From Craterostigma plantagineum (lineage: Eukaryota > Streptophyta > Magnoliopsida > Lamiales > Linderniaceae), in the NCBI GenBank assembly GCA_027422505.1, contig JAPQWV010000689.1:62001-126000 (forward strand): a stretch of DNA of 64,000 bases, given 5' to 3'. The position numbers were made by a program, and so were the translations under genes. Under the pieces are notes generated by a model. It was given only the letters and a program-made list of their open reading frames with translations, did not search any database and was not told the DNA's origin. Positions 42,359 through 54,500 of this stretch are shown here, piece after piece; the first letter of the stretch is position 1, and every line of letters starts with the position of its first letter.

Positions 42359-44890
42359 TCAATCCTTGAAAGCCCTACCTACGGCGCGCGGCATTTTCCT
42401 GGACAAAGGATCTTTGACGTCCTCTGATCCGTAGTAATGGGGAGCTACTTCCAAAAGCCATTCGGGTCTGATCTCAGTCACATGCCTGACGTACTCTTTC
42501 GTCGTGAGGACTAACTCGTGGAAGACGACCCATCTAGGAGGAGCTGCCTGCCCTGCTAACCCCGAGCTCGGATGGATGTGCACCGTCAACGAAGGCGAAT
42601 CCTTTTTGATCATTCTATAACTTCCATCCTTCTGTAGCTTTGCAGCGTTGGGAGAAAAACCCGACGCCACTGCTTTCTTTATTAGAGTCTCGCCTACATC
42701 GGCCCCCATCGAACAATTCACCGCCGTCGTCAATTCAATTCCTCCCTTTTCGAGCAACCCCTCCAACTGGTCGCGCACGTCTCTCGCCCTCTTCATGCTC
42801 CTTGCCTGGATATAGTTCTCGTAGCACCATCCAGTCGAATAATCGGCTTCCTTCCACGATTCATACACCTTGAGCAGCGCCAGGTGGTCCCCTACGTTCC
42901 CCGCGTGAAAATTCGAGCGCGCGGTGTCGGCGTGGACCTTCTTGTCCTTCGGCCTGTAGAAGACCGAATTCCCCCCGACGGACAGCATGGCGGCGATGGA
43001 TATCACCTCCTCGGAGCACTTGTACTTCTCCGAGGCGACGATCATCTTTGAAAGCATGGGATCGAGGGGAAACTCAGCCATCTTTCTCCCCGTCCCCGTG
43101 AGCTCTTTTCCCTCGCCGCCGACTGCGCCCAGCGCATGGAGCAAATCGCCGGCCCTCTTTAGAGCCTCGTCTGGCGGAGGGTCCATGAAGTTGAAGCTCG
43201 TCGGGTCGAGCCCGAGCATCTTGAGTGTGAGCACGACGCTCGCCAAGTTGGTCCTCTGTACTTCGGGGACGGTATTTTCTTCGAGGTCGTCGCGGAAGTT
43301 CTCGGCGGTGCACAGACGATAGCATTTCCCGGGACCCGTCCTCCCCGACCGACCCGCCCGTTGAGCGGCCGAGGCCTTCGAGATCAGAGCGACGGGCAAC
43401 GAATCCATCCCCGTCCTGGGATTGTAAGACTTGACTTTAGCAAATCCCGGGTCAACGACGAACTTAATCCCGTCTATGGTCAGCGAAGTCTCGGCTATAT
43501 TCGTGGCCAGCACGACCTTACGCGCCCCTTCGGGAGTTGGTTGGAAGATCTTAGCTTGAAGTTCGGTGGGCAAGTTAGCATAGATCGGGCATATAATAAG
43601 CTCTGCCACCTTCGTTCCCAATCCTCTCGTCCTATGCCTGAGGAGCTCTACGGCCGCCTCAATCTCCTCCTGCCCAGTCAAGAAGACCAAAACGTCGCCG
43701 GGCGGCTGCTTAACGTGAATCTGAAGAACCGTAGCAACGGCAGCATCTAACGGGTCCGCCACGGGGGCATCTGTGTAGTATATTTCGACGCGAAATCTCC
43801 TCCCAGGTATCCTAAAGATCGGAGCACCGTCGAAGTAATCGCTAAACTTGACAGCGTCGAGGGTGGCGCTCGAGATGAGCAGTTTGAGGTCGGGGCGGAA
43901 ACGAGCGATGTCCTTAACGAGCCCTAATAAGATGTCGGTCGAGACCGTCCGCTCGTGGGCCTCGTCGACCATCACGACGCTGTAGCTCGACAGCTTGGGC
44001 TCGCGGAGGAACTCGCGCAATAGCATTCCGTCGGTCATGTACTTGAGGACAGTTTTGGATGAGGTGCGCTCTTCGAAACGGATTGAGTAGCCTACTTCGT
44101 GTCCTAGCTTTACCCCCAATTCTAGGGAAACCCTAGCAGCGACGCTCATGGCTGCGACACGGCGGGGTTGGGTGCAAGCGATGATTCCATGGTCGGTGTA
44201 TTTGGCTTCGTGTAGGTACTGAGGTATCTGCGTGGTTTTTCCCGAGCCTGTTTCTCCGACGATTATCAGGATCTGATGGTCGTTGATGGCGTGGAGGAGA
44301 TCGTCCCTGTAAGGATGTATAGGCAGCGTCTGTCTTTCGGTCGATAGCTTCGATTTTGCATTGATGTTGACGGCGACTACTGACGATTCGCTGCTGCTAA
44401 TGGATATGGATGGCTCTGATTGGTCTGCAAACACAAATTCGTATTGGTCGTTGGTAATCGGCCTTTTGTTTTTAAAATCCCTAAACGCTCGGCAAACCTG
44501 TTGCTCTTCCCACGATTTTTCTTCAGCGGCGGCGAGGGGATGATAACTGCGGCGCGAGGCGACGGCGAATCGCTTCTTCTGACTCACGCCACCGGCAGCT
44601 TCCACGTCATCGTACGCGTCGGGAATCCTGTACTCGGAGGACTCATCGTGTGCCCTCTTCCACCTCGTGAGGGTACGGTAGATTCGCTCCTTGTGCCTTA
44701 AATCGCGGCGCTCTGCCTCGGTGAGATTCGCTGCTCCGAAGACGCGGTGCTCGTCGTCGATGAGATCTCGGAGCTCTTCAAGCTTCTTCTGCTCCGACTT
44801 CTTCAGATATTCTTGCCTCGACGCTCTCCTCAGCTCCTCCACTCTGTTGGACCTTCGATTATCAATCACCTTCGCTGCTGATTCACCCAT
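42359..44890 (-). CDS. DEAH-box pre-mRNA-splicing RNA helicase (PRP2/DHX16 type), intronless
   Basis: An 843-residue ATP-dependent RNA helicase close to plant DEAH1/ESP3 (Prp2 class), which remodels the spliceosome in the nucleus. Walker A GETGSGKTTQ lies at about residues 212-221, DEAH with DEAHERTVSTDI at 309, SAT at 340, TNIAETSLTIDG at 463 and QRAGRSGR at 510. Winged-helix/HA2 and OB-fold regions follow (MAEFPLDPMLSKM; SASGL-like PSSGL near the end). The N-terminal stretch QEYLKKSEQKKLEELRD is conserved with family members, but about 200 residues of the usual N-terminus are absent. The whole gene is one open frame, unlike typical multi-exon orthologues, so a retrocopy or short paralogue is likely. 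A TATATATAAAC box lies about 125 bp upstream. All motifs are intact. Confidence 0.95.
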   Translation of the reverse strand: MGESAAKVIDNRRSNRVEELRRASRQEYLKKSEQKKLEELRDLIDDEHRVFGAANLTEAERRDLRHKERIYRTLTRWKRAHDESSEYRIPDAYDDVEAAGGVSQKKRFAVASRRSYHPLAAAEEKSWEEQQVCRAFRDFKNKRPITNDQYEFVFADQSEPSISISSSESSVVAVNINAKSKLSTERQTLPIHPYRDDLLHAINDHQILIIVGETGSGKTTQIPQYLHEAKYTDHGIIACTQPRRVAAMSVAARVSLELGVKLGHEVGYSIRFEERTSSKTVLKYMTDGMLLREFLREPKLSSYSVVMVDEAHERTVSTDILLGLVKDIARFRPDLKLLISSATLDAVKFSDYFDGAPIFRIPGRRFRVEIYYTDAPVADPLDAAVATVLQIHVKQPPGDVLVFLTGQEEIEAAVELLRHRTRGLGTKVAELIICPIYANLPTELQAKIFQPTPEGARKVVLATNIAETSLTIDGIKFVVDPGFAKVKSYNPRTGMDSLPVALISKASAAQRAGRSGRTGPGKCYRLCTAENFRDDLEENTVPEVQRTNLASVVLTLKMLGLDPTSFNFMDPPPDEALKRAGDLLHALGAVGGEGKELTGTGRKMAEFPLDPMLSKMIVASEKYKCSEEVISIAAMLSVGGNSVFYRPKDKKVHADTARSNFHAGNVGDHLALLKVYESWKEADYSTGWCYENYIQARSMKRARDVRDQLEGLLEKGGIELTTAVNCSMGADVGETLIKKAVASGFSPNAAKLQKDGSYRMIKKDSPSLTVHIHPSSGLAGQAAPPRWVVFHELVLTTKEYVRHVTEIRPEWLLEVAPHYYGSEDVKDPLSRKMPRAVGRAFKD

Positions 44891-45426
44891 GGATTGCGAT
44901 GATCGATCGATAATTGATTGACTCGAAAAAAAGAGGCTGTATTATAAGGAGAAAAGTAGGAAGAGACCCAATATGACGATTAATAATGGAGTTTGTCGAG
45001 ATTTTTTAGGGTTTATATATATCGAAATTGGTAATTCAGTTCCAAGAATCTTTCAATTAAAACCCCCTAAATTCGTGCTGACCAACAATTAATGAATAAA
45101 TTTACGTTTAATACTATCCACGAAATTTGTTGTTTTAGGAAGTCGTTCGACGCATGTAAAGTTATAGTTGACTTGCAAGTTTTTCAAAACAATTGTAGAC
45201 TTTAAATACATTACTGGGCTGAATGAATCGGCCCAGTACAAAGCACCCGTTTTTCTTTTGAATATTTAATCGATTAAAAATATTTCTGAAATTAAACTGG
45301 TAATTCATACAGCAGTGCGCTAGAGAAGACGAATTAATTCCTTCGTTCCAAATCCCACTTACCCAAAGTCCGCGGCAGAAGGCCTAACTGGTTGTTCGGC
45401 GGCTTTAAATTTGTCTCAGATGGCGC
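44891..45426. other. Promoter side of the helicase
   Basis: Includes the TATA-like sequence at about 45,012-45,024 (minus strand). No further gene or element up to the hAT insertion. Confidence 0.45.
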
Positions 45427-46241
45427 TAGGGCTGGGCATTCGGTACAAACCGTACCGAACCGAACCGAAATTTCGGTTAACCGAAATTACGGTTCGATGA
45501 TTTGAGGAACCGAATACCGAACCGAAATCAGTCGGTTCGGTTCGGTAAAAACCGAATTTTTTTCGGTATTTTCCGGTTATTTACCGAAATACCGAAGTCA
45601 AGAAAAAAAATTCAATTTGCCAAAACTCGTATGCTCGCCGTTGCTCCGCCGTGAAAGCCGGCACCTCCGTCAGAAACTGCTCCCAGATCACATAGTTCGC
45701 CACCGAAGGAACATAAACGACCTCGTTTTTTTCTCTGCAATTCGCCGCCGACGTCAGCAGAAAAATCTTGCTAGCTGAAGAACTCGAATTCACACCAACG
45801 TAGACGGGCTATATATAAGGGCTGTCGTCTCACCGGCTGTCGTCGGCACCGGCGATTTAGAAGCACTCGTAGTTGTCTTGGTGTATTTTTTTTTCTGAGA
45901 ACGATTGTAGATGAAGAAGATCCCTAAATTGAAATATTTATTGGGGGTTTATATTTATTGGGCTGTGTGGGCTGTATAGTTATGGGTGGCTTGTATATTA
46001 TAATAATTATTGGGCCTACGAAACATAAGTATAACTGATATATTTAATATTTTTTAATTTAAATTCGGTAATTCGGTATACCGAAAATACCGAACCGTAA
46101 AACCGTACCGAACCGAAATACCGAAAGTTTAAAACTTGTGTACCGAATACCGAACCGAAATTTTTCGGTTCGGTTCGGTTTGTACCGTAATTTCGGTATT
46201 TCGGTAATACGGTTCGGTTAACCGAACTGTGCCCACCCCTA
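45427..46241. mobile_element. Non-autonomous hAT element, 815 bp
   Basis: Perfect 8-bp duplication GATGGCGC (45,419-45,426 and 46,242-46,249). The ends are TAGGGCTGGGCA and, inverted, TAGGGGTGGGCA. Both ends continue into long blocks of CGGTTCGGT/ACCGAACCG repeats. A 70-codon minus-strand frame in the centre (45,581-45,793) has no recognised domain. Confidence 0.92.
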
Positions 46242-46262
46242 GATGGCGCCAGAAATTGCTAA

Positions 46263-46624
46263 GGTTGCGTTTGGATTGGCGTATTTGAATTCGCGTGATT
46301 TGAAATCATAAATTTCAAAATCTTAATTTCAAATCCAAATCCATTGTTTGGCAAACGTTAGGATTTCGAAATTCGAATTTCAAAATGAAATTCGACCTCA
46401 AGCGCTCGAGTAGCTCGTCGAACTCGATTTCTAACTTTTTGTTAAAAGATTAAAAAGTACAAAAATTAAATAAAAACAAACTCGTAGGACGACTTGCGAG
46501 CTTTCGAGCACCTACGAGTGAGCTCGAGCTCGAGCCGGCTCAATCGCTAACACGTAACGAGCTCGCATCGGTTCATCAAGCTCACGAGTCAGCTCGACTC
46601 ATCATTTACCCATCACCATTAGTA

Positions 46625-46656
<32 letters not shown>

Positions 46657-46881
46657 TATTGTTATTATTTATTATTATTATTTGCGAAAAACTCATTGCC
46701 GACTCAACTTCGGATTTCGAAAACGGACCATTTGACATGGAGTTTCAAATCCGACAAATAATAGCGTTTCGATTTGACATCGGATTTGACCGAAATCGAA
46801 ATCCAAATCCACTCGATCACCAAACGGTAGATTTGGGCCAAATCCGGATTTCAAATCGAAATCCAGAATCCAAACGAGGCA
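46263..46881. mobile_element. PIF/Harbinger-like element, 619 bp
   Basis: TAA on both sides (46,260-46,262 and 46,882-46,884). The ends share GCGTTTGGATT on the left and, inverted, TCGTTTGGATT on the right. Subterminal sequence is rich in AAATCCAAATCC/GGATTTGG. The interior contains GAGCTCGAG-rich DNA and an (ATT)n microsatellite at about 46,627-46,680. No coding frame. Confidence 0.65.
46619..46682. repeat. (ATT)n microsatellite
   Basis: A run of ATT triplets with a few interruptions inside the Harbinger-like element. Confidence 0.95.
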
Positions 46882-47790
46882 TAAGGTAATTATGGATATG
46901 CTGTTTTGCAATTCTATTCGTTCTCAGTTTTGTGAATGCAATTAGTTTTCTGATAAATCATAAATCTTCTTTTTTACATAATACGTTCTTCACCCTACGG
47001 CATTGCCCGTCAATGGACCTTTTAATTTTACTCAATTTGACACAACCTACTGGAATAATTGCTGTTTGCAGTTCTTTATAGACACGCAACTGCCCCCGTC
47101 TTCCATGGCGCCAAACAAATTAACATTTTGTGCTGACTACAAGCGTACGAGTAGGACTGTTAAAAATCGACCCGCCAACCGATACGAACCGCACCAAAAT
47201 AGCAGGTTCGGGTTAGCATTTTTGACCTGTTTACGTAAATGGGTAAACCCGATCCCAACCCAATTATTAAGTGGGTCAGGTTAGGGTTCAGATTTTCAAC
47301 CCCAAACCAACCCGAATTCAACCCATTTAACCCGAATAATATATATTGTTAAAATATTATTAATATAAATATGTTGAGACTCGTGAAATGAAGTCGTACA
47401 ACTCAAGAATCATAATTTATGTTATTTATGTTACTCTTATCTCGAGGGTATCGGCGCATCTATGGGAATTCCGCTGGGGGAGAACAAGGTTTGAAAAATG
47501 CTTTCGACTATATTAGGAGTACAGTTTTCTAACGATTTTATTAAAAAATATTTGTTGGGACACATTCTGCTTTTGATTGGTTTATCCATAAGTTTATAAA
47601 GTTAATTTTTGACACTTTATTTACATATTTATTATAAAAGTGTCAAAATGTAAATTTATTAATTTAAGGGGACAAAATAAAAGCAAAATACTTGAGGATA
47701 AAAATTAAACATAAAATGTATATCTTTAGAAAATTTGTGTTGCGTTTATAACCAGCCGCAAACACTTTTCGGGGAATGTTCTCCCCCGAA
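46882..47790. other. Intergenic stretch with one hAT-like end
   Basis: At 47,153-47,335 there is ACTGTTAAAAATCGACCCGCC followed by repeated AACCCGA-like strings, looking like one end of a hAT-like element with no partner found. The rest shows nothing recognisable. Confidence 0.45.
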
Positions 47791-48335
47791 TAGAGCTCAA
47801 AGTTTGGCACAAGCACATGGGCCGAGCCGGGCGGGCCGAAAATAACCGGGCTTGGGCCCTTATTTTGTGAATCCAAAATATGGTCGGGCTTTTTGATTCG
47901 GCCCGTCAGGCCCGATGAGTCGACAGGCTGCGGGCCAAATAGACCGATGGCCGCGGGCCAAATTGGGCCCGCCACTTTTTAATTTTTCTTTTATTTTACT
48001 ACATATAAAATTTATTAAACACAAAAGCAAAAAATAATATATTTTAATGTATTAATGAGATGTAATTTTTTTTAATAACAATATTTTGTATTATTGTATA
48101 TAATAATAGTATAATGTAATTTATAAATAAATAAAGATTTTGAAATTTAAGCTTGAATTAAAATCTAATCTCGTTAATTATAAATTTTTATATTATTAAA
48201 CTTGATAAAATTAAAAATCGGATCTCAAAAAATTTAAAAACATGTATAATTTTTTTATATAAAAACATTTAATAAAATGTTATTTTATAATTATGGGCCT
48301 GGGCGGGGCGGGCTACGGACCCATTTCCAGCTCTA
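47791..48335. mobile_element. Non-autonomous hAT-like element with GGCCCG-rich ends
   Basis: The left end TAGAGCTCAAAG and the right end, inverted, TAGAGCTGGAAATGGGTCCG lead into GGGCCGAGCCGGGCGGGCC and GGGCGGGGCGGGC blocks. The centre is AT-rich. No clean 8-bp duplication was found, so it may be old or have an altered flank. Confidence 0.6.
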
Positions 48336-48511
48336 GTGTTCAGCGCACTTTAAACTCGATTCAGCTTAAATTAAATATGCCATTAATTTAAATTGAATTA
48401 GAGCCTTCACTGTGCGTGTAACCAACCGGCTTTCAGTACTAATCATTATCATTAAATAAGATGAGGGGTGATATTGGGACTACCCATATAAAACCCAACC
48501 TTATAGACTTA

Positions 48512-51500
48512 GGCCGCGTTCAGTAGTTAGATTAGGCCAGATAAAGGGTCAATTGTCCCATCTAATATTGTTCACTTGCAAAACACCTTTATATTGAGAG
48601 CCCGTGATAGATGAAAAGCCCGTTTTAATAAACTAACGAATCCAAGATAAATTGACTCATGGGGTCGGCCAATATTATTTATCCAACCCAAGACAATATA
48701 GCTGAAAAGACTAAAATAACCCTGGCATACTTTCCCAAAATTAGGAACCCTACCAAATCCAAAGTCGCACGCTGTAGATTTTTCATTATAGATTCAGTCG
48801 CTGAAACTCTGCTGCGGGAACGATCGTTCGATTTGCAAGGTATTGTTAAATTTCAGCTTCGATTTTCTTCAGTATCTTTTTTTGCAGTGCTCCTTTACCT
48901 AATATTCTATCATCAGAAAGTGGGATGGGGATTCCGTGGTGAATGAGTTGATGTATCTCAATGCTGCTGTTTTTTATGTGTGGTTGAGTCCGATTCATTC
49001 TCAGATACGTCAAATGGTATTTCAACGGAGAAACACCATGGACACCGTTGCGTTCCGGGATCCGTTGAAAATGCATCTTTTATGTGTGTGACAGAAACCC
49101 TGATATGCGAGCGAATAATCAGTCAAAGGAGCGAAGTATAGACTTTCTATTAGACCTGTAGAACTTCACTCTAACGGAAAAAAATGGAATCCTATAACCT
49201 CCCAAATGATAAACTGTCGGAATTGATCGAACCTTTATGTGATCAAAGAAGAGGTTAAAGAGAGATTCGGCAATAAAATAAATTCCTTCCTCCATAAGGA
49301 TATGCGATACTTGTCTACGAGTGAGCGGTCGACAGTTATGATGTTTCGTTGGTTGTTCTTGGTTGCGGTAGGTATTGACGTTAGTGATGTTGGTTTTTCA
49401 TGAATTTTGGCAGGAAGATTCTTCCGAGTTCCGTGTTGTGTAACGTTAGTGGCCACCTGTTTTCCTCCCTTTTGTTTAGAAGATTGCGTTAACCTAATAT
49501 TAGCTGTATGAATGTTTAATTTCCTCGCTTCTGTTGTTTACATCCATGCATTATGGATGGTATTTGATAACAAAGTGCCGATGAAGAGAAATCTCTGAAT
49601 GTATTTTTTCCTAAATTTTTTACAACTATAAGATGATGATAATGATACAAATTAATCTCATGCAATCGCATATGCTATCTCTGTGCAACAATTGTTAGAT
49701 TTAGCTAGTAGTTGCAGTTGAATAGAATTTTTTATAGAATTCTATTAGGAATACTAAAAGAATTCAATGAGTTTATTTAAATAGAATTGTAAGACAATTC
49801 GAACAAAGAATATTAATGAAATTCACAACGAAGTTTATTCTATGAGGAGAACTAAAAGAATTTGAAGATGATTTGAGTAGAATTCTGGAAGTGAAAGCAT
49901 CGACTTCAAGTAAGCAGGGTTATTTAGTAAATTTGCATATGTTCAGTGAGATTGATATGAGCAGTCCTGTTAAGTAAACAAGATAAGTTTAGAAACTAGT
50001 ACATGAAAGTGAACAGGATTTTTATGTCCAACATGATTATTTATCTCGAGTCTTATCAAGAGTTTTTTTATCTATCCTTTTCTTGTAGGCCACGTTCAGT
50101 ACGTTAGATTAGGCCACATAAAGGGTCAATTGTCCCATCTAATATTGTTCACTTGCAAAACACATTTATCTTGAGAGCCCGTGATAGATAAAAAGCCCGT
50201 CTAATAAACCAACGAATCCAAGATAAATTAACTCATGGGGTCGGCCAATATTATTTATCCAACCCAAGACAATATAGCTGAAAAGACTAAAATAACCCTG
50301 GCATACTTTCCCATAATTAGGAACCCTACCAAATCCAAAATCGCACGCTGTAGATCTTTCATTATAGATTCAGTTGCTGAAACTCTGCTGCGGGAACGAT
50401 TGTTCGATTTGCAAGGTATTGTTAAATTTCAGCTTCGATTTTCTTCAGTGTCTTTTTTTGCAGTGCTCCTTTACCTAATATTCTATCATCAGAAAGTGGG
50501 ATGGGGATTCCGTGGTGAATGAGTTGATGTATCTCAATGCCGCTGTTTTTTTATGTGTGGTTGAGTCCGATTCATTCTCAGATACGTCAAATGGTTTCAA
50601 CGGAGAAACACCATGCACACCGTTGTGTTTCGGGATCCGTTGAAAATGCATCTTTTAGTGTGTGATAGAAACCCTGATATGTGAGCGAATAATCAGTCAA
50701 AGGAGCGAAGTATAGACTTTCTATTAGACATGTAGAACTTCACTCTAACGGAAAAAATGGAATCCTATAACCTCCCAAATGATAAACTTTCGGAATTGAT
50801 CGAACCTTTATGTGATCAAAGAAGAGGTTAAAGAGAGATTCGGCAATAAAATAAATTCCTTCCTCCATAAGGATATGCGATACTTGTCTACGAGTGAGCG
50901 GTCGACAGTTATGATGTTTCGTTGGTTGTTCTTGGTTGCGGTAGGTAGTTGAAGTTAGTGATGTTGGTTTTTCATGAATTTTGGCAGGAAGATTCTTCCG
51001 AGTTCCGTGTTGTGTAACGTTAGTGGCCACCTTTTTTCCTCCCTTTTGTTTAGAAGATTGCGTTAACCTAATATTAGCTGTATGAATGTTTAATTTCCTC
51101 GCTTCTGTTGTTTACATCCATGCATTATGGATGGTATTTGATAACAAAGTGCCGATGAAGAGAAATCTCTGAATGTATTTTTTCCGAAATTTTTTACAAC
51201 TATAAGATGATGATAATGATACAAATTAATCTCATGCAATCGCATATGCTATCTCTGTGCAAAAATTGTTAGATTTAGCTAGTAGTTGCAGTTGAATAGA
51301 ATTTTTTATAGAATTCTATTAGGAATACTAAAAGAATTCAATGAGTTTATTTAAATAGAATTGTAAGACAATTCGAACAAAGAATATTAATGAAATTCAC
51401 AACGAAGTTTATTCTATGAGGAGAACTAAAAGAATTTGAAGATGATTTGAGTAGAATTCTGGAAGTGAAAGCATCGACTTCAAGTAAGCAGGGTTATTTA

Positions 51501-54500
51501 GTAAATTTGCATATGTTCAGTGAGATTGATATGAGCAGTCCTGTTAAGTAAACAAGATAAGTTTAGAAACTAGTACATGAAAGTGAACAGGATTTTTATG
51601 TCCAACATGATTATTTATCTCGAGTCTTATCAAGAGTTTTTTTTATCTATCCTTTTCTTGTAGGCCACGTTCAGTACGTTAGATTAGGCCACATAAAGGG
51701 TCAATTGTCCCATCTAATATTGTTCACTTGCAAAACACCTTTATCTTGAAAGCCTGTGATAGATAAAAAGCCCGTTTTAATAAACCAACGAATCCAAGAT
51801 ATATTAACTCATGGGGTCGGCCAATATTATTTATCCAACCCAAGGCAATATAGCTGAAAAGACTAAAATAACCCTGGCATACTTTCCCAAAATTAGGAAC
51901 CCTACCAAATCCAAAGTCGCGCGATGTAGATCTTTCATTATAGATTCAGTCGCTGAAACTCTGATGCGGGAACAATCGTTCGATTTGCAAGGTATTGTTA
52001 AATTTCAGCTTCGATTTTCTTCAGTGTCTTTTTTTCCAGTGCTCCTTTACCTAATATTCTATCATCAAAAAGTGGGATGGGGATTCCGTGGTGAATGAGT
52101 TGATGTATCTCAATGCTGCTGTTTTTTATGTGTGGTTGAGTCCGATTCATTCTCAGATACGTCAAATGGTATTTCAACGGAGAAACACCATGGACACTGT
52201 TGCGTTCCGGGATCCGTTGAAAATGTATCTTTTATGTGTGTGATAGAAACCCTGATATGCGAGCGAATAATCAGTCAAAGGAGCGAAGTATAGACTTTCT
52301 ATTAGCCCTGTAACTTCACTCTAACGGAAAAACATGGAATCCTATAACCTCCCAAATGATAAACTGTCGGAATCGATCGAACCTTTATATGATCAAAGAA
52401 GAGGTTAAAGAGAGATTCGGCAATAAATTAAATTCCTTCCTCCATGAGGATATGCGATACTTGTCTACGAGTGAGCGGTCGGCAGCTATGATGTTTGGTT
52501 GGTTGTTCTTGGTTACGGTAGGTAGTTGAAGTTAGTGATGTTGGTTTTTCATGAATTTTGGCAGGAAGATTCTTCCGAGTTCAGTGTTGTGTAACGTTAG
52601 TGGCCACCTTTTTTTCCTCCCTTTTGTTTAGAAGATTGCGTTAACCTAATATTAGCTGTATGAATGTTTAATTTCCTCACTTCTGTTGTTTACATCCATG
52701 CGTGAATTATGGTTGATATTTGATAACAAAGTGCAGATGAAGAGAAATCTCTGAATGTATTTTTTCCTAAATTTTTTACAACTATAAGCTGATGATAATG
52801 ATACAAATTAATCCCATGCAATCGCATATGCTATCTCTGTGCAAAAATTGTTAGATTTAGCTAGTAGTTGCAGTTGAATAGAATTTTTTTTATAGAATTC
52901 TATGAGGAATACTAAAAGAATTCAATGAGTTTAGTTAAATAGAATTGTAAGAGAATTCGAACAAAGAATATTAATGAAATTCACAACGAATTTTATTCTA
53001 TGAGGAGAACTAAAAGAATTTGAAGAGGATTTGAGTAGAATTCTGGAAGTGAAAGCATCGACTTCAAGTAAGCAGGGTTATTTAGTAAATTTGCATATGT
53101 TCAGTGAGATTGATATGAGCAGTCCTGTTAAGTAAACATGATAAGTTTAGAAACTAGTACATGAAACAGGATTTTTAGTCCAACATGATTATTTATCTCG
53201 AGTCTTATCAAGAGTTTTTTTATCTATCCTTTTCTTGTAGGCCACGTTCAGTACGTTAGATTAGGCCAGATAAATGGTCAATTGTCCCATCTAATATTGT
53301 TCACTTGCAAAACACATTTATCTTGAGAGCCCGTGATAGATAAAAAGCCCGTTTAATAAACCAACGAATCCAAGATAAATTAACTCATGGGGTCGGCCAA
53401 TATTATTTATCCAACCCAAGACAATATAGCTGAAAAGACTAAAATAACCCTGGCATACTTTCCCAAAATTAGGAACCCTACCAAATCCAAAATCGCACGC
53501 TGTAGATCTTTCATTATAGATTCAGTTGCTGAAACTCTGCTGCGGGAACGATTGTTCGATTTGCAAGGTATTGTTAAATTTCAGCTTCGATTTTCTTCAG
53601 TGTCTTTTTTTGCAGTGCTCCTTTACCTAATATTCTATCATCAGAAAGTGGGATGGGGATTCCGTGGTGAATGAGTTGATGTATCTCAATGCCGCTGTTT
53701 TTTTATGTGTGGTTGAGTCCGATTCATTCTCAGATACGTCAAATGGTTTCAACGGAGAAACACCATGCACACCGTTGTGTTTCGGGATCCGTTGAAAATG
53801 CATCTTTTATGTGTGTGATAGAAACCCTGATATGCGAGCGAATAATCAGTCAAAGGAGCGAAGTATAGACTTTCTATTAGACATGTAGAACTTCACTCTA
53901 ACGGAAAAAATGGAATCCTATAACCTCCCAAATGATAAACTGTCGGAATTGATCGAACCTTTATGTGATCAAAGAAGAGGTTAAAGAGAGATTCGGCAAT
54001 AAAATAAATTCCTTCCTCCATAAGGATATGCGATACTTGTCTACGAGTGAGCGGTCGACAGTTATGATGTTTCGTTGGTTGTTCTTGGTTGCGGTAGGTA
54101 GTTGAAGTTAGTGATGTTGGTTTTTCATGAATTTTGGCAGGAAGATTCTTCCGAGTTCCGTGTTGTGTAACGTTAGTGGCCACCTTTTTTCCTCCCTTTT
54201 GTTTAGAAGATTGCGTTAACCTAATATTAGCTGTATGAATGTTTAATTTCCTCGCTTCTGTTGTTTACATCCATGCATTATGGATGGTATTTGATAACAA
54301 AGTGCCGATGAAGAGAAATCTCTGAATGTATTTTTTCCTAAATTTTTTACAACTATAAGATGATGATAATGATACAAATTAATCTCATGCAATCGCATAT
54401 GCTATCTCTGTGCAAAAATTGTTAGATTTAGCTAGTAGTTGCAGTTGAATAGAATTTTTTATAGAATTCTATGAGGAATACTAAGGCAGCGTTTGGTTTA

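Noticed and set aside
42987..43322. Plus-strand frames within the helicase region
   Set aside because: Antisense shadows of the GC-rich helicase gene.
50740..51030. 96-codon minus-strand frame in tandem units 2 and 4
   Set aside because: Disrupted in units 1 and 3 by small indels and without family similarity, so not kept as a gene.
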